DNA from: Streptomyces sp. YIM 121038
GTDB taxonomy: Bacteria > Actinomycetota > Actinomycetes > Streptomycetales > Streptomycetaceae
Assembly: GCF_006088715.1 (NCBI RefSeq)
Contig: NZ_CP030771.1
Span: 1,054,001 to 1,118,000, forward strand
Direction of reading: 5' to 3'
DNA length: 64,000 nucleotides
Position 1 is the stretch's first letter; every line of letters begins with the position of its first letter. Both the position numbers and the translations under genes were made by a program. Positions 1-26,700 of this stretch are shown piece after piece. The notes under the pieces were generated by a model. It saw only the letters and a program-made list of their open reading frames with translations. It had not been told where the DNA came from and did not search any database.

Positions 1-990
1 CGTAGGTGGCCAGGAGCGCCTGGGCCTCGATCGGGTCGCCGAGCTTGGTGCCCGTGCCGTGGGCCTCGACCGCGTCCACGTCGGAGGTGGTCAGGCCCGC
101 GCTCGCCAGGGCCTGACGGATCACGCGCTGCTGCGAGGGGCCGTTGGGCGCGGTCAGGCCGTTGGACGCGCCGTCCTGGTTCACCGCCGAACCACGGATC
201 ACGGCGAGCACCTCGTGGCCGTTGCGCCGGGCGTCCGAGAGGCGCTCCACGAACAGCATGCCGACGCCCTCACCCCACCCTGTGCCGTCCGCGCCCGCGC
301 CGAAGGCCTTGCAGCGGCCGTCCTCGGCGAGGCCGCGCTGGCGGCTGAACTCGATGAACGAGCTGGGCGTCGACATCACGGTGACGCCGCCCGCGAGGGC
401 CATCGCGCACTCGCCCTTGTGCAGCGCCTGCACCGCCAGGTGCAGCGCCACGAGGGACGACGAGCACGCCGTGTCCACCGTGACGGCGGGGCCTTCGAGG
501 CCGAAGGTGTACGAGAGGCGGCCCGAGGCGACGCTGGCGGCGTTGCCGGTCGCGGCGTAGCCGCCCACGTCCTCGGTGGCACCGGCGAGGACCCACCCGT
601 AGTCCTGCATGTTCGAGCCGACGAACACGCCGACCCGTTCACCGCGCAGGGAGTCCGGGGCGATGCCCGCCCGTTCGAAGGCCTCCCAGGAGGTTTCGAG
701 GAGGAGGCGCTGCTGCGGGTCCATGGCGAGGGCTTCGCGCGGCGAGATCCCGAAGAAGCCCGCGTCGAAGGCGCTCACACCGGAGAGGAACGCGCCCGAC
801 CGGGAGTAGGAGGTGCCCACGGAGTCCGGGTCGGGGTCGTAGAGGCCCTCCAGGTCCCAGCCGCGGTCGGCCGGGAAGTCCGACACCGCGTCCCCGCCCG
901 CCAGGAGCACCCGCCACAGGTCCTCCGGGCTCGTCACGCCGCCGGGGAACCGGCACGCCATCCCGACGATCGCGATCGGCTCGTCGGACA
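1..990 (-). other. Module 11: KS (partial)
   Basis: Only the first 330 or so residues of the KS are visible, up to [12 protein letters not shown]. The TACSSSL active site is present. The later domains lie beyond the left edge, so neither the extender nor the reduction level can be predicted. Confidence 0.9.
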
Positions 991-3900
991 CGCCCGCCAC
1001 GGTGACCGGGGCGGGCGCGGCCGGGGCCGCGCCGCAGAGCTCGTCCCGCAGATGGGCGGCCAGCGCGGCCGCGTTCGGGTAGTCGAAGACGAGGGTCGTG
1101 GGCAGGGCGGCCCCGGTGACCTCGTTGAGCCGGGCGCGCAGCTCCACCGCCGTGAGCGAGTCGAAGCCCAGCTCCCTGAAGGCGCGCGTCGCGGGGAGCG
1201 CGTCGCCGGAGGCGTGCCCGAGGACGGCGGCCGCCTCGTAGCGGACGAGGTCGGTGAGCTGCCGCTCCTGCTCGGCCTCGTCGAGACCGGCGAGCCGCTG
1301 CGCCAGGGCCGACGAGCCCTGTTCCACCGCGGCGGTCTCGAACGCGGCCCGCACCTGCGGCAGTTCGCTCAGGAGGGGGCTCGGGCGCTGCGCCATGAAC
1401 GTGCCCGCGAACCGCTCCCAGTCCACGTCGGCGATGGCGACGTTCCCGTCACCGCTTTCGAGGGCCGTGGCCAGGCCCACGATCGCGACGGCCGGGGCCA
1501 TCGACGGCAGGCCCCGGCGCCGCAGCTGCGCGGCGGCGTCCCGGCCCGCGTTGGCGACCATGCCGCCGTCGGCCCACGGGCCCCAGGCCACCGCCGTGGC
1601 GGGCAGACCCGTGGCCCTGCGGTGCTCGGCCAGCGCGTCCAGGTAGGCGTTCGCCGCGCCGTAGGCGGCCTGGGCGCCGCTGCCCCACACGCCGGAGATC
1701 GACGAGAACAGCACGAACGCGTCCAGCGGCGTGTCCGCGAGCAGTTCGTGCAGGTGCCTGGCGCCGACGGCCTTGGCCGCCAGCACGTCGGCGAACCCGC
1801 CCGGGTCGGCCGGGTCGACGTCCGCGAGGAGGGCGGAGCGCTCGATGCCCGCCGCGTGCACGACCGCGTCGAGCGCGGGAACACCGGCCAGCAGCGCCGC
1901 CACCGACGCGCGGTCCGTCATGTCGCAGGCGGCGAACGTCACCCGCGCGCCCGACTCCACGAGGGCGGCTTCCAGCTCCGCGGCGCCCTCGGCCTCGGCG
2001 CCGCGGCGGCTCGCGAGCACCAGGTGCTCGGCGCCGTGGGCCGCCAGCCAGCGCGCCACGTGCCCGCCCAGGGCGCCGAGGCCGCCGGTGACGAGGACCG
2101 TCCCGCGCGGCGTCCAGCCCGCCCCGGACGCCTGGCCCAGCGGCGCGGGCACCAGCCTGCGGCCGAGGATCCCGTCGCCCCGCACGGCGACCTGGTCCTC
2201 CCCGCCCGTGCCGGCGAGCACCGAGGCCAGCAGGTCACCGGCCGACTCGTCGAGTGCCTCCGGTACGTCGACGAGGCCGCCCCAGCGACCGGGCTCCTCC
2301 AACGCGGCCGCCCGGCCAAGGCCCCACACCATCGACTGCTCGAACCCGGCCACGGTGTCGGCCGGGTCCGCCGCCACCGCGCCCGACGTGACGCACCACA
2401 GCGGAGCCGGGGCTCCGTCGGCACCGAGCGCCCGCAGCAGCCCGACCGTGGCGCCGACGCCCGCGGGCACCACCGACGCGCCCGCGTCAGCGAGCGCGAG
2501 GAGCGAGACCACCCCGCTCACCGCGGGCGCCTCGGCGAGGCGCTCCGCCCAGTCGACGGCCTCCGGGTCCACGCGCAGGACGCGCGCCTCGGCGCCGTTG
2601 CGGGCCAGCGCGTCCCGCACCCACTCGGCCCGGTCCTCGCCCGTCGGCGCCACGACCAGCCACGTACCGTCGAGGTGCCGGGAGGCGGCGGCCACCGGCC
2701 GCCACTCGACGCGGTACCGCCAGCCCTCCACGGCGGTCCGCCCCTGCTGCTCCCTGCGCCACGCGGAGAGCCGGGGAAGGACCGCGCTCAGCGGGGCGTC
2801 GGACGACACGTCCAGCGTACGGGCGAGATCGGCGATGTCGCCGTCCTCGACGACGCCCCAGAACCGCGCCTCCACCGGGGACAGCGCCTCCACGGCCGCA
2901 TCGGCGGGCACGGCGTCCAGCCAGTACCGCTCTCGCTGGAAGGCGTACGTCGGGAGGTCCACGGGCCGCGTGCCGCGACCGGTGAAGAAGACCTCCCAGT
3001 CCACCCGGGCACCACGCACGTGGAGCTGCCCGGCGGCCGTCGTGACGGCCAGGGCTTCGGGCCGGTCGCCGCGCAGCACCGGCACGAAGGCGGCCTCCGG
3101 CGCGGACTCCCGCCCCAGGGCCGACAGCGTCCCGCCGGGGCCGACCTCGACGAACGTACCGACGCCGTCTCCGGCCAACGTACCGACGGCGTCGGCGAAC
3201 CGCACCGACTCGCGGACGTGCCGGACCCAGTACTCCGGCGACGCCAAGTCCTCAGCGCTCGCCCGCGCGCCGGTGAGGGTCGAGACGATCGGGATCGCGG
3301 GCGCCTCGTACGATACGCCGTCCAGGACCGTACGGAACTCATCCAGCATCGGATCCATCAGCGGCGAGTGGAACGCGTGGCTGACCTTGAGCCGGGTGAC
3401 CTTGCGGCCCGCTTCGCGCCAGCGCTCGCCCACCGCTTCCGCGTCAGCGGCGACACCCGAAATCACCACGGAGGACGGGCCGTTGACTGCCGCGATGCCT
3501 ACGGTCTCCGGCAGGTCCGCAGCGACCTCTTCCTCGGTCGCCTGGATCGCCACCATCGCACCGCCTGCGGGTAGCGCCTGCATCAGCCCCGCACGCGCCG
3601 ACACCACCTTCACCGCGTCCGCCAGCGACCACACACCCGATACGTGCGCGGCAGCGAGTTCACCGATGGAGTGACCGGCCAGGACGTCGGGGCGGATCCC
3701 CCACGACTCAAGGAGACGGAACAGCGCCACCTCGACCGCGAACAGGGCGGGCTGGGTCACTCCGGTCTGGTTCAACGCCTCGACGTCGTCGCCGAGTAAC
3801 ACCTCGCGCACGGACGGGTCGAACTCCGCGAGCACCTGGTCCAGGGCCTCGGCGAACACCGGGTACCGGCCCGCCAGTTCACGGCCCATGCCCAGGCGCT

Positions 3901-5623
3901 GCGAGCCCTGCCCGGAGAACAGGAAGCCCACCCGGCCGGGCTCGTCCGCCACGCCCGAGACCACACCACCGGGCGTCCGGCCCTCGGCCAGCGCCTCCAG
4001 TGCGGCGAGCAGTTCGTTCCGCTCGGCGCCGACCACCACCGCGCGGTGCTCCAACACCGCACGCGAGGACACCAGCGAACGCCCCACGTCCGCCGGGGAC
4101 AGCTCAGCCGACGCCTCCACGAAGGAGCGGAGCAGCGCGGCCTGCGCCCGGAGCGCCTCCGCGCTCCGGGCCGAGAGGACCCACGGCACCGGCCCGCCGC
4201 CGTACGCGGGCTCCGAGGCGGTCCCCTGTTCCGCCTCGGGGGCCTGCTCCACGATGACGTGGGCGTTGGTGCCGCTCACGCCGAACGAGGACACACCGGC
4301 GCGCCACGGCTGCTCCGTCTCCGGCCACGGCCGGGACTCCGTCAGGAGTTCCACCGCACCGGCGGACCAGTTGACGTGCGAGGACGGCTCGTCCACGTGC
4401 AGGGTGCGCGGCAGGACGCCGTGGCGCATCGCCATGACCATCTTGATGACACCGGCGACACCGGCGGCGGCCTGGGTGTGGCCGATGTTCGACTTGATCG
4501 AGCCGAGCCACAGGGGGCGCCCCGCGGGGCGGCCCTGGCCGTAGGTGGCCAGGAGCGCCTGGGCCTCGATCGGGTCGCCGAGCTTGGTGCCCGTGCCGTG
4601 GGCCTCGACCGCGTCCACCTGTGCCGCGGAGAGCCGCGCGCCCGCGAGCGCCTGACGGATGACGCGCTGCTGCGAGGGGCCGTTCGGGGCGGTCAGGCCG
4701 TTGGACGCGCCGTCCTGGTTGACGGCCGAGCCGCGGATCACGGCGAGCACCTGGTGGCCGTTGCGCCGGGCGTCCGAGAGGCGCTCCAGGAGCAGCAGGC
4801 CGACGCCCTCGCCCCATCCGGTGCCGTCGGCGCCGTCGGCGAACGCCTTGACGCGGCCGTCCGCGGCCAGGCCCCGCTGGCGGCTGAAGTCGATGAACAC
4901 GCCCGGCGTCGACATCACGGTGACGCCGCCCGCGAGGGCGAGCGGGCACTCGCCGTGCCGCAGGGCGTGCACCGCGAGGTGCAGGGCGACCAGGGACGAC
5001 GAGCAGGCGGTGTCGATGGTCAGCGCGGGGCCTTCGAAGCCGAAGCTGTAGGCGACGCGGCCCGACAGGACGCTCGCCGCGTTGCCCGTGCCGAGGTAGC
5101 CCTCGTAGCCCTCCGGGGCGCCGGTCGCCATGCGGGCCAGGTAGTCCTGGCCGTTGGTGCCGACGAACACGCCCGAGCGGCTGCCCCGCAGCGCGTTCGG
5201 GTCGATCCCGGCCCGTTCGAACGCCTCCCAGGAGGTTTCGAGGAGCAGCCGCTGCTGCGGGTCCATCGCCGCTGCCTCGCGCGGCGAGATGCCGAAGAAG
5301 CCGGGGTCGAAGTCCGCCGCGTCGTGGAGGAACGCGCCCTCGCGGGTGTAGCAGGTCCCCTGCCGGTCGGGGTCGTCGTCGAAGAGGGACTCCAGGTCCC
5401 AGCCGCGGTCGGTGGGGAACGCGGAGACGGCGTCGCGGCCGTCGAGGAGGAGGCGCCACAGGTCCTCCGGCGACCGCACGCCGCCGGGGAACCGGCAGCT
5501 CATGCCGACGATCGCGATCGGCTCGGCCTCGCGCTCCTCGGCCTCGCGCAGCTTGCCGCGCACCTCCTGGAGGTCCACGGAGGCCCGCCGGAGGTAGTCG
5601 AGGTACTTCTCCTCGTTGGACAT
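1..5623 (-). CDS. PKS D: type I modular polyketide synthase, module 10 and start of module 11 (partial)
   Basis: This gene extends the chain delivered by PKS C. The 3' part lies beyond the left edge, and 1874 codons are visible. The ATG at 5623 is followed by a coiled-coil N-terminal docking segment (residues 1-32), and a GAAGGG ribosome binding site lies about 10 nt upstream. Approximate domain order is KS10 33-460, AT10 565-860, KR10 1170-1350, ACP10 centred on 1484, KS11 from 1546. KS10 has the TACSSSL active site and EAHGTGT. AT10 has GHSIGE and HAFH, the malonyl-CoA signature. KR10 lacks the LDD motif and has Trp eight residues before the catalytic Tyr, so it is A-type. The gene starts 31 nt after the PKS C stop and is almost certainly co-transcribed. 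A rare TTA leucine codon lies at 3797-3799, inside AT10. The product is not identified. Confidence 0.97.
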   Translation of the reverse strand, partial: MSNEEKYLDYLRRASVDLQEVRGKLREAEEREAEPIAIVGMSCRFPGGVRSPEDLWRLLLDGRDAVSAFPTDRGWDLESLFDDDPDRQGTCYTREGAFLHDAADFDPGFFGISPREAAAMDPQQRLLLETSWEAFERAGIDPNALRGSRSGVFVGTNGQDYLARMATGAPEGYEGYLGTGNAASVLSGRVAYSFGFEGPALTIDTACSSSLVALHLAVHALRHGECPLALAGGVTVMSTPGVFIDFSRQRGLAADGRVKAFADGADGTGWGEGVGLLLLERLSDARRNGHQVLAVIRGSAVNQDGASNGLTAPNGPSQQRVIRQALAGARLSAAQVDAVEAHGTGTKLGDPIEAQALLATYGQGRPAGRPLWLGSIKSNIGHTQAAAGVAGVIKMVMAMRHGVLPRTLHVDEPSSHVNWSAGAVELLTESRPWPETEQPWRAGVSSFGVSGTNAHVIVEQAPEAEQGTASEPAYGGGPVPWVLSARSAEALRAQAALLRSFVEASAELSPADVGRSLVSSRAVLEHRAVVVGAERNELLAALEALAEGRTPGGVVSGVADEPGRVGFLFSGQGSQRLGMGRELAGRYPVFAEALDQVLAEFDPSVREVLLGDDVEALNQTGVTQPALFAVEVALFRLLESWGIRPDVLAGHSIGELAAAHVSGVWSLADAVKVVSARAGLMQALPAGGAMVAIQATEEEVAADLPETVGIAAVNGPSSVVISGVAADAEAVGERWREAGRKVTRLKVSHAFHSPLMDPMLDEFRTVLDGVSYEAPAIPIVSTLTGARASAEDLASPEYWVRHVRESVRFADAVGTLAGDGVGTFVEVGPGGTLSALGRESAPEAAFVPVLRGDRPEALAVTTAAGQLHVRGARVDWEVFFTGRGTRPVDLPTYAFQRERYWLDAVPADAAVEALSPVEARFWGVVEDGDIADLARTLDVSSDAPLSAVLPRLSAWRREQQGRTAVEGWRYRVEWRPVAAASRHLDGTWLVVAPTGEDRAEWVRDALARNGAEARVLRVDPEAVDWAERLAEAPAVSGVVSLLALADAGASVVPAGVGATVGLLRALGADGAPAPLWCVTSGAVAADPADTVAGFEQSMVWGLGRAAALEEPGRWGGLVDVPEALDESAGDLLASVLAGTGGEDQVAVRGDGILGRRLVPAPLGQASGAGWTPRGTVLVTGGLGALGGHVARWLAAHGAEHLVLASRRGAEAEGAAELEAALVESGARVTFAACDMTDRASVAALLAGVPALDAVVHAAGIERSALLADVDPADPGGFADVLAAKAVGARHLHELLADTPLDAFVLFSSISGVWGSGAQAAYGAANAYLDALAEHRRATGLPATAVAWGPWADGGMVANAGRDAAAQLRRRGLPSMAPAVAIVGLATALESGDGNVAIADVDWERFAGTFMAQRPSPLLSELPQVRAAFETAAVEQGSSALAQRLAGLDEAEQERQLTDLVRYEAAAVLGHASGDALPATRAFRELGFDSLTAVELRARLNEVTGAALPTTLVFDYPNAAALAAHLRDELCGAAPAAPAPVTVAGVSDEPIAIVGMACRFPGGVTSPEDLWRVLLAGGDAVSDFPADRGWDLEGLYDPDPDSVGTSYSRSGAFLSGVSAFDAGFFGISPREALAMDPQQRLLLETSWEAFERAGIAPDSLRGERVGVFVGSNMQDYGWVLAGATEDVGGYAATGNAASVASGRLSYTFGLEGPAVTVDTACSSSLVALHLAVQALHKGECAMALAGGVTVMSTPSSFIEFSRQRGLAEDGRCKAFGAGADGTGWGEGVGMLFVERLSDARRNGHEVLAVIRGSAVNQDGASNGLTAPNGPSQQRVIRQALASAGLTTSDVDAVEAHGTGTKLGDPIEAQALLATY
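1000..5526 (-). other. Module 10: KS-AT(malonyl)-KR(A1)-ACP
   Basis: The KS has TACSSSL. The AT has GHSIGE and HAFH. The KR has GGLGALGG, no LDD (IERSALL), [10 protein letters not shown] with Trp at -8 and Gln at -3. The ACP has [14 protein letters not shown] near 1170. A hydroxyl is expected. Confidence 0.88.
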
Positions 5624-5654
5624 GTGTTCGGACCCTTCAGGTGTGTTCATCAGC

Positions 5655-20690
<15,036 letters not shown>

Positions 20691-20780
20691 GTGCTTGCTG
20701 CCCCTTTGGGTGAGATTCCGTACCCGTGCTGATGAGGGTCCGTGCCGGATGGTCTTGCTGACGGTCCGAGAACCGGCTGG
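20691..20780 (-). other. Short spacer between PKS B and PKS C
   Basis: This is a 90-nt spacer with the PKS C ribosome binding site at its end. I see no strong hairpin or promoter, so read-through from PKS B to PKS C is likely. Confidence 0.6.
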
Positions 20781-23700
20781 TCAGGACTTTCCGAGCTCCT
20801 CGTCGATGATGTCGAAGACGTCGTCGAGGGTCGCCGAGGTCAGATCGTCCGCCTCGGCCTCGGGCTCCTTGTCGTCCCACGTGGACAGGAGCGACCGGAG
20901 CCGGAGCCGGATGTCTCCGGCGAGTTCGTCGTCCGCGTCGAGCTTGGAGATGGTGACCGACAGTTTGTTGAGTTCGCTGAGCACTCCGGCGGCGGCCGTG
21001 CCGCCGTCGGCGAGCACCGTCGTCCGCAGGTGGGCGGCGAGCGCCGCCGGGTTCGGGTGGTCGAACACCAAGGTGGCGGGCAGGCGCGCGTCCACCTCGG
21101 CGTCGAGCCTGTTGCGCAGCTCCACTCCGGTCAGCGAGTCGAACCCGAGCTCCTTGAACGCCCGGTCGGCCTCGACGGCGTCCGGTCCCGCGAAGCCGAG
21201 CACGGCCGCGGTGTGGGTGCGTACGAGGTGCACGAGCGCCCGGTCCTGCTCCGCCTCGGTGAGCCCGGCGAGCCGCTGGGCGAGCGGCACCGTGCCGGAG
21301 CCGGAGCCGGACCGCGCGGCCCGGCGCGCGGGGGTGGGCACCAGGCCGCGCAGCATGGGCCCCACCCGCTCGGGGTGGGCCCGCAGCGCGGCCAGGTCGA
21401 TCGCGGCGGGCACCGCGGTCGCGGCGCCGCTCGCGCGGGCCGCGTCGAACAGGGCCATGCCGTCCTCGGAGGACAGGGGGACCATGCCGCCCCTCGCCAT
21501 CCGCTGTACGTCGGCGTCGTCGAGGTGGCCGGTGATGCCGCTGGCCTCGGCCCACAGGCCCCAGGCCAGCGAGGTCGCGGGCAGTCCGGCGGCCCTGCGG
21601 TGCTGGGCGAGCGCGTCGAGGTAGGCGTTGGCGGCCGCGTAGTTGCCCTGGCCGGGTCCGCCGAACACACCGGCGACGGCGGAGAACAGGACGAACGCCG
21701 TGAGGTCCGTCCCCAGGGTCAGCTCGTGCAGGTGGTGCGCGGCGTCGGCCTTGGGGCGCAGCACCGTGTCGACGTGCTCCGGGGTCAGGGACCCGATCAC
21801 GCCGTCGTCCAGTACGCCCGCGGTGTGCACGACGGCGGTCACGGGGTGCTCGGCGAGGAGGGCGGCGACCGCGGCGCGGTCGCTCACGTCGCACGCCACC
21901 ACCGCGACCCGCGCGCCGAGTTCCGCCAGCTCCCGGCGCAGTTCCTGCGCGCCGGGCGTGGCCGCGCCGCGCCTGCCGGTGAGGACCAGGTCGCGGACGC
22001 CGTGGCGGGTCACGAGGTGCCGTGCGGTCACGCCGCCGAGCACGCCGAGACCACCGGTGATCAGCACCGCGCCGTCGGAGGCGAACGCCGCCGGCTCGGG
22101 CGCGTCGGCGGGCACGGCGAGCCGGGCGAGCCTGGCCACCGTGGCGGTGCCGTTCCTGACGGCGATCTGGGGCTCCCCGGTCGCCACGGCGGCGGGCAGC
22201 CTGGTCAGGGACCTCTCGTGCTCGTCGACGTCGACGAGCACGAAGCGCGCGGGGTGCTCGGACTGTGCCGCCCGCACCAGGCCCCACACGGGGGCGCGCA
22301 CCAGGTCCGGGACATCCTCGTCCGGTCCGGCCGCGACCGCGCCGCTGGTCAGCAGCACGAGCCGGGACTCGGCGAACCGGTCGTCCGCGAGCCACTGCTG
22401 GAGCAGGCCGAGGGTGCGGCCCGTCGCCTCGCGGGGCGTCGTCGCGCCCTCGCCGGGCGTCACGGCCACGCACCGGGGCACGGGCACACCGGTGTCGACG
22501 GCGGCGATGAGCTCGGCGAGGTCGCCGTACTCGTCGACGGGTTCCCCGGCCGCGGTGAGCGCGTGGGCGGGCCTGGCGGTGTCGCCGCCGAGGACCGCCC
22601 AGGTGCCGCCTTCGGGAGCGGCGTCCGGCACGGGGACCCACTTGACCTCGAACAGCGAGTCGCGGTGGGCGGACCGGGCGAGGTTGAGCTGGTCGGCCGA
22701 GAGGGGCCGCAGGCTCAGCTCGTCGACGGCGGCGACCGGCTCGCCGGTGCCGTCGGCGACGAGGACCGCCACGGCGTCCACGCCGACCGGCGTCAGCCGG
22801 ACCCGCAGCGTCGTCGCGCCGGTCGCGAGGAGCCGTGCTCCGGCCCACGAGAACGGCAGGCCGTGCGCGCTCACTCCGAGTCCGACGGCGTGCAGCGCGC
22901 CGTCGAGGAGGGCCGGGTGCAGGCCGTAGCCGTCGGCGGCGACGCCGTCGGGCAGCGTCACCTCGGCGAACACCTCGTCGCCCTTGCGCCAGGCCGTGTG
23001 CAGGCCTTGGAAGGCGGGGCCGTGGTCGACGCCGGAGGCGGCGGCGACGGTGGCGCGGTGGTCGTCGAGGTCGACCGGTTCGGCCTCGCTCGGCGGCCAG
23101 GCGACGAGGTCGTCGGTGACGGGCTCCGCCCCGGCCGCGAGGGCTCCGGTGGCGTGGCGGGTCCAGTCCCCGCCTCCGTCGCCGCGGGAGTCCACGGTGA
23201 ACGCCCGCCTGCCCGACGCGTCCGGCCCGTCGAGGCTCAGCCGCACCTGGACGCCGTCCCGCTCGGGCAGCACCAGGGGTGCTTCGAGGACCAGGTCGTC
23301 CAGGGACGCGCAGCCGACGTGGTCACCGGCGCGCAGCGCGAGGTCCACGTAGGCCGCGCCGGGCAGCAGCGCGGCGCCCAGGACGCGGTAGTCGGCGAGC
23401 CACGGGTGGGTGCGCAGGGAGAGCCTGCCGCTGAACACGAGGCCTTCGGAGTCCGCGAGTTCGGTGACGGCCACGAGGACGGGGTGGTCCACGTGCCCCA
23501 GGCCCGCCGAGGTCACGTCACCGGAGGCGGCGTGCGAGGCGGTGGGCCAGAAACGCTCGCGCTGGAACGGGTACGTGGGCAGGTCGACGCGCCGCGCACC
23601 GGGCAGTTCCCAGTCGACCCGGCCGCCGCGGACGAACAGGCCGCTCGCCGAGGCCAGCAGGCGGGCCGGGCCTCCGTCGCCGCGCCGCAGCGATCCGACC

Positions 23701-26700
23701 ACCACGCCGTCGGGGCCCGCCAGTTCGCCGAGACCGGCCGCGAGCACCGGGTGCGGGCTCGCCTCGACGAAGGTCGTGAAGCCCTCAGCCACCAGGGCGG
23801 AGACGGAGTCGGCGAACTCCACCGTCTGCCGCAGGCTCCGGTACCAGTACGCGGCGTCCAGGTCCCGGGTGTCCAGCCAGCCGCCGGTGAGCGGGGAGAA
23901 GTACGGCACGTCGGCGGAGCGCGGGGCCACGTCCGCGAGGCCCGCGAGGAGGTCCGCCTCGACCCGCTCGACGTGGTGGGAGTGCGGGGCGTAGTCGGCC
24001 AGGACCCGCCGCGCCCACACGCCCTTGCCGGCGCAGTCCCGCACGAGTTCGTCGAGGGCGTCGGCGTCGCCGGAGACGACCACCGAGGCGGGGCCGTTCA
24101 CGACGCCCACGGCGAGCCGCCCCTCCCAGGGTTCCAGGAGTTCCCGTACGGCGTCGACGCCGAGCGCGACCGACACCATGCCGCCGTGACCGGCGAGGAC
24201 GGTCAGCGCCTTGCTGCGCACGACGGCGAGGCGCGCCGCGTCCTCCAGGGACAGGGCGCCCGCGACGCACGCCGCCGCGATCTCGCCCTGCGAGTGTCCG
24301 AGGACGGCGCTCGGTTCGACGCCCCACGACCGCCAGGCGGCGGCGAGGGACACCATGACCGCGAACAGGGCGGGCTGGACGACGTCGAGGCGTTCCATCA
24401 GCTCGGGGTCCCGGATCGCGGCGAGCAGCGACCAGTCGACGCGCTCTTCCAGCGCCCGCGCGCACTCCTCCATCCGCGCGCGGAACACCGGCGAGGAATC
24501 GAGCAGCTCCAGTGCCATGCCGACCCACTGCGAGCCGTGGCCGGGGAACACGAACACCACACCGGAACCGCGGTCTTCGGCCACACCGGTGACGACGTTC
24601 GGTGCCTCGCGGCCGTCGGCAAGGGCGCTGAGGCCGGAGAGGAACTCCTGCCGGTCCAGGCCCACCAGGACGGCCCGGTGGTCGAACGTGGAGCGGGCGC
24701 GCAGCGAGTGCGCGACGTCGGCGACCGAGACGTCCGGCTCCTGGTCGAGCCGCTCCCGGAGCCGCTTCGCCTGCTCGCGCAGTGCCTCGCCGGAGCGCGC
24801 CGACAACACCCACGGCACGACACCGTGTGCCACCGGCTCGGCGTCGTCGACGGACGTCGCCTCGGGGGCCTGCTCGATGACGGCGTGCGCGTTCGTACCA
24901 CTGAACCCGAACGACGACACACCAGCCCGCCACGGCCGACCCACCACCGGCCACGCACGCTCACCCGTCAACAACTCCACCGCACCCGCCGACCAGTCCA
25001 CATGCGAGGACGGCTCATCCACATGCAGCGTGCGCGGCAGCACACCATGACGCATCGCCATGACCATCTTGATGACACCCGCCACACCAGCGGCGGCCTG
25101 CGTGTGACCGATGTTCGACTTGACCGAACCGAGCAACAACGGCTGACCCGCAGGCCTGTCCTGGCCATAGGTCGCAAGCAGCGCCTGCGCCTCGATCGGG
25201 TCACCCAACTTCGTACCCGTGCCATGCGCCTCCACCGCATCCACATCGGACGGAGACAGACCCGCACTCGCCAGCGCCTGACGAATCACCCGCTGCTGCG
25301 AGGGACCATTCGGAGCCGTCAGACCATTCGACGCACCGTCCTGATTCACCGCAGAGCCACGAACGACAGCCAGAACCTCATGACCGTTGCGCTGAGCGTC
25401 CGACAGACGCTCCACGACCAACATGCCGACGCCCTCACCCCAGCCAGTGCCATCAGCACCGTCGGAGAACGCCTTGCACCGGCCGTCCACCGAAAGCCCC
25501 CGCTGACGGCTGAACTCGACGAACGCGGCGGGCGTCGACATCACCGTCACACCACCCGCGAGCGCCAACTCGCACTCGCCCGAGCGCAGCGCCTGCACGG
25601 CCAGGTGGAGCGCGACCAGGGACGACGAGCACGCCGTGTCCACCGTGACGGCCGGACCCTCGAAGCCGAAGTTGTAGGACAGGCGGCCGGACATGACGCT
25701 CGCCGCGCTGCCCGTCGCCACGTGTCCGCCCACGTCCTCGGCGGCCCCGTCGAGGACCATTCCGTAGTCCTGCACGTTCGAGCCGACGAAGACGCCCACG
25801 CGCTCGCCGCGGATGGTGTTCGGGTCGATGCCCGCCCGCTCGATCACCTCCCAGGAGGTTTCGAGGAGGAGGCGCTGCTGCGGGTCCATGGCGAGGGCCT
25901 CGCGCGGGGATATCCCGAAGAAGCCCGCGTCGAACTCCGCCACGCGGTCGAGGAAGGCGCCCCTGCGCGAGTACGTCGTGCCCACGCCCTCGGGGTCGGG
26001 GTCGTAGAGCGCCTCCAGGTCCCAGCCGCGGTCGGCCGGGAAGTCCGTCACCGCGTCCCCGCCCGCCAGGAGTACGTCCCACAGGTCCTCCGGGCTGGTC
26101 ACTCCGCCGGGGAAGCGGCAGGCCATCGACACGATGGCGATCGGCTCGTCGGTCTTGCCCGCCACGACGGTGTCCCGCGCCGGGTGCGGGCCGCCGTGCG
26201 GTTCCACGACCTCCGTCAGGAGGTGCTCGGCCAGTGCCGCGGGGCTGGGGTAGTCGAAGACCACGGTCGCGGGCAGGGCCAGGCCGGACGCGACCGTCAG
26301 CCGGTTGCGCAGCTCCACGGCGGTCAGCGAGTCGAAGCCCAGCTCGCGGAAGGCCCGGTCGGGTTCGACCGCGCCGGCCGAGGCGTGCCCCAGGACGGCG
26401 GCGGCCTGCGCCACCACGAGGGCGCGCACCAGGTCCCGCTGCTTCGCCGCGTCCAGGCCGGTGAGGCTGCGGCGCAGTTCGGCGCCCTCCTCGTCCTGCT
26501 CCTGGGGCCCGGCGGGCCGGTCCGCGACCGCGGCGCGCGCCTCGGCCACGCCGTCGAGCAGCGGGCTGGGCCTGCCGATCGTGAACGCGGGGGCGAACCG
26601 CTCCCAGTCGACGTTCGCCACGACCGTGCTCGCCGTGCCGCTGCCGACCACGTCGGCGACGGCGCCCACCGCGAGCTCGGGCGGCAGCGCCTGGAGTCCG

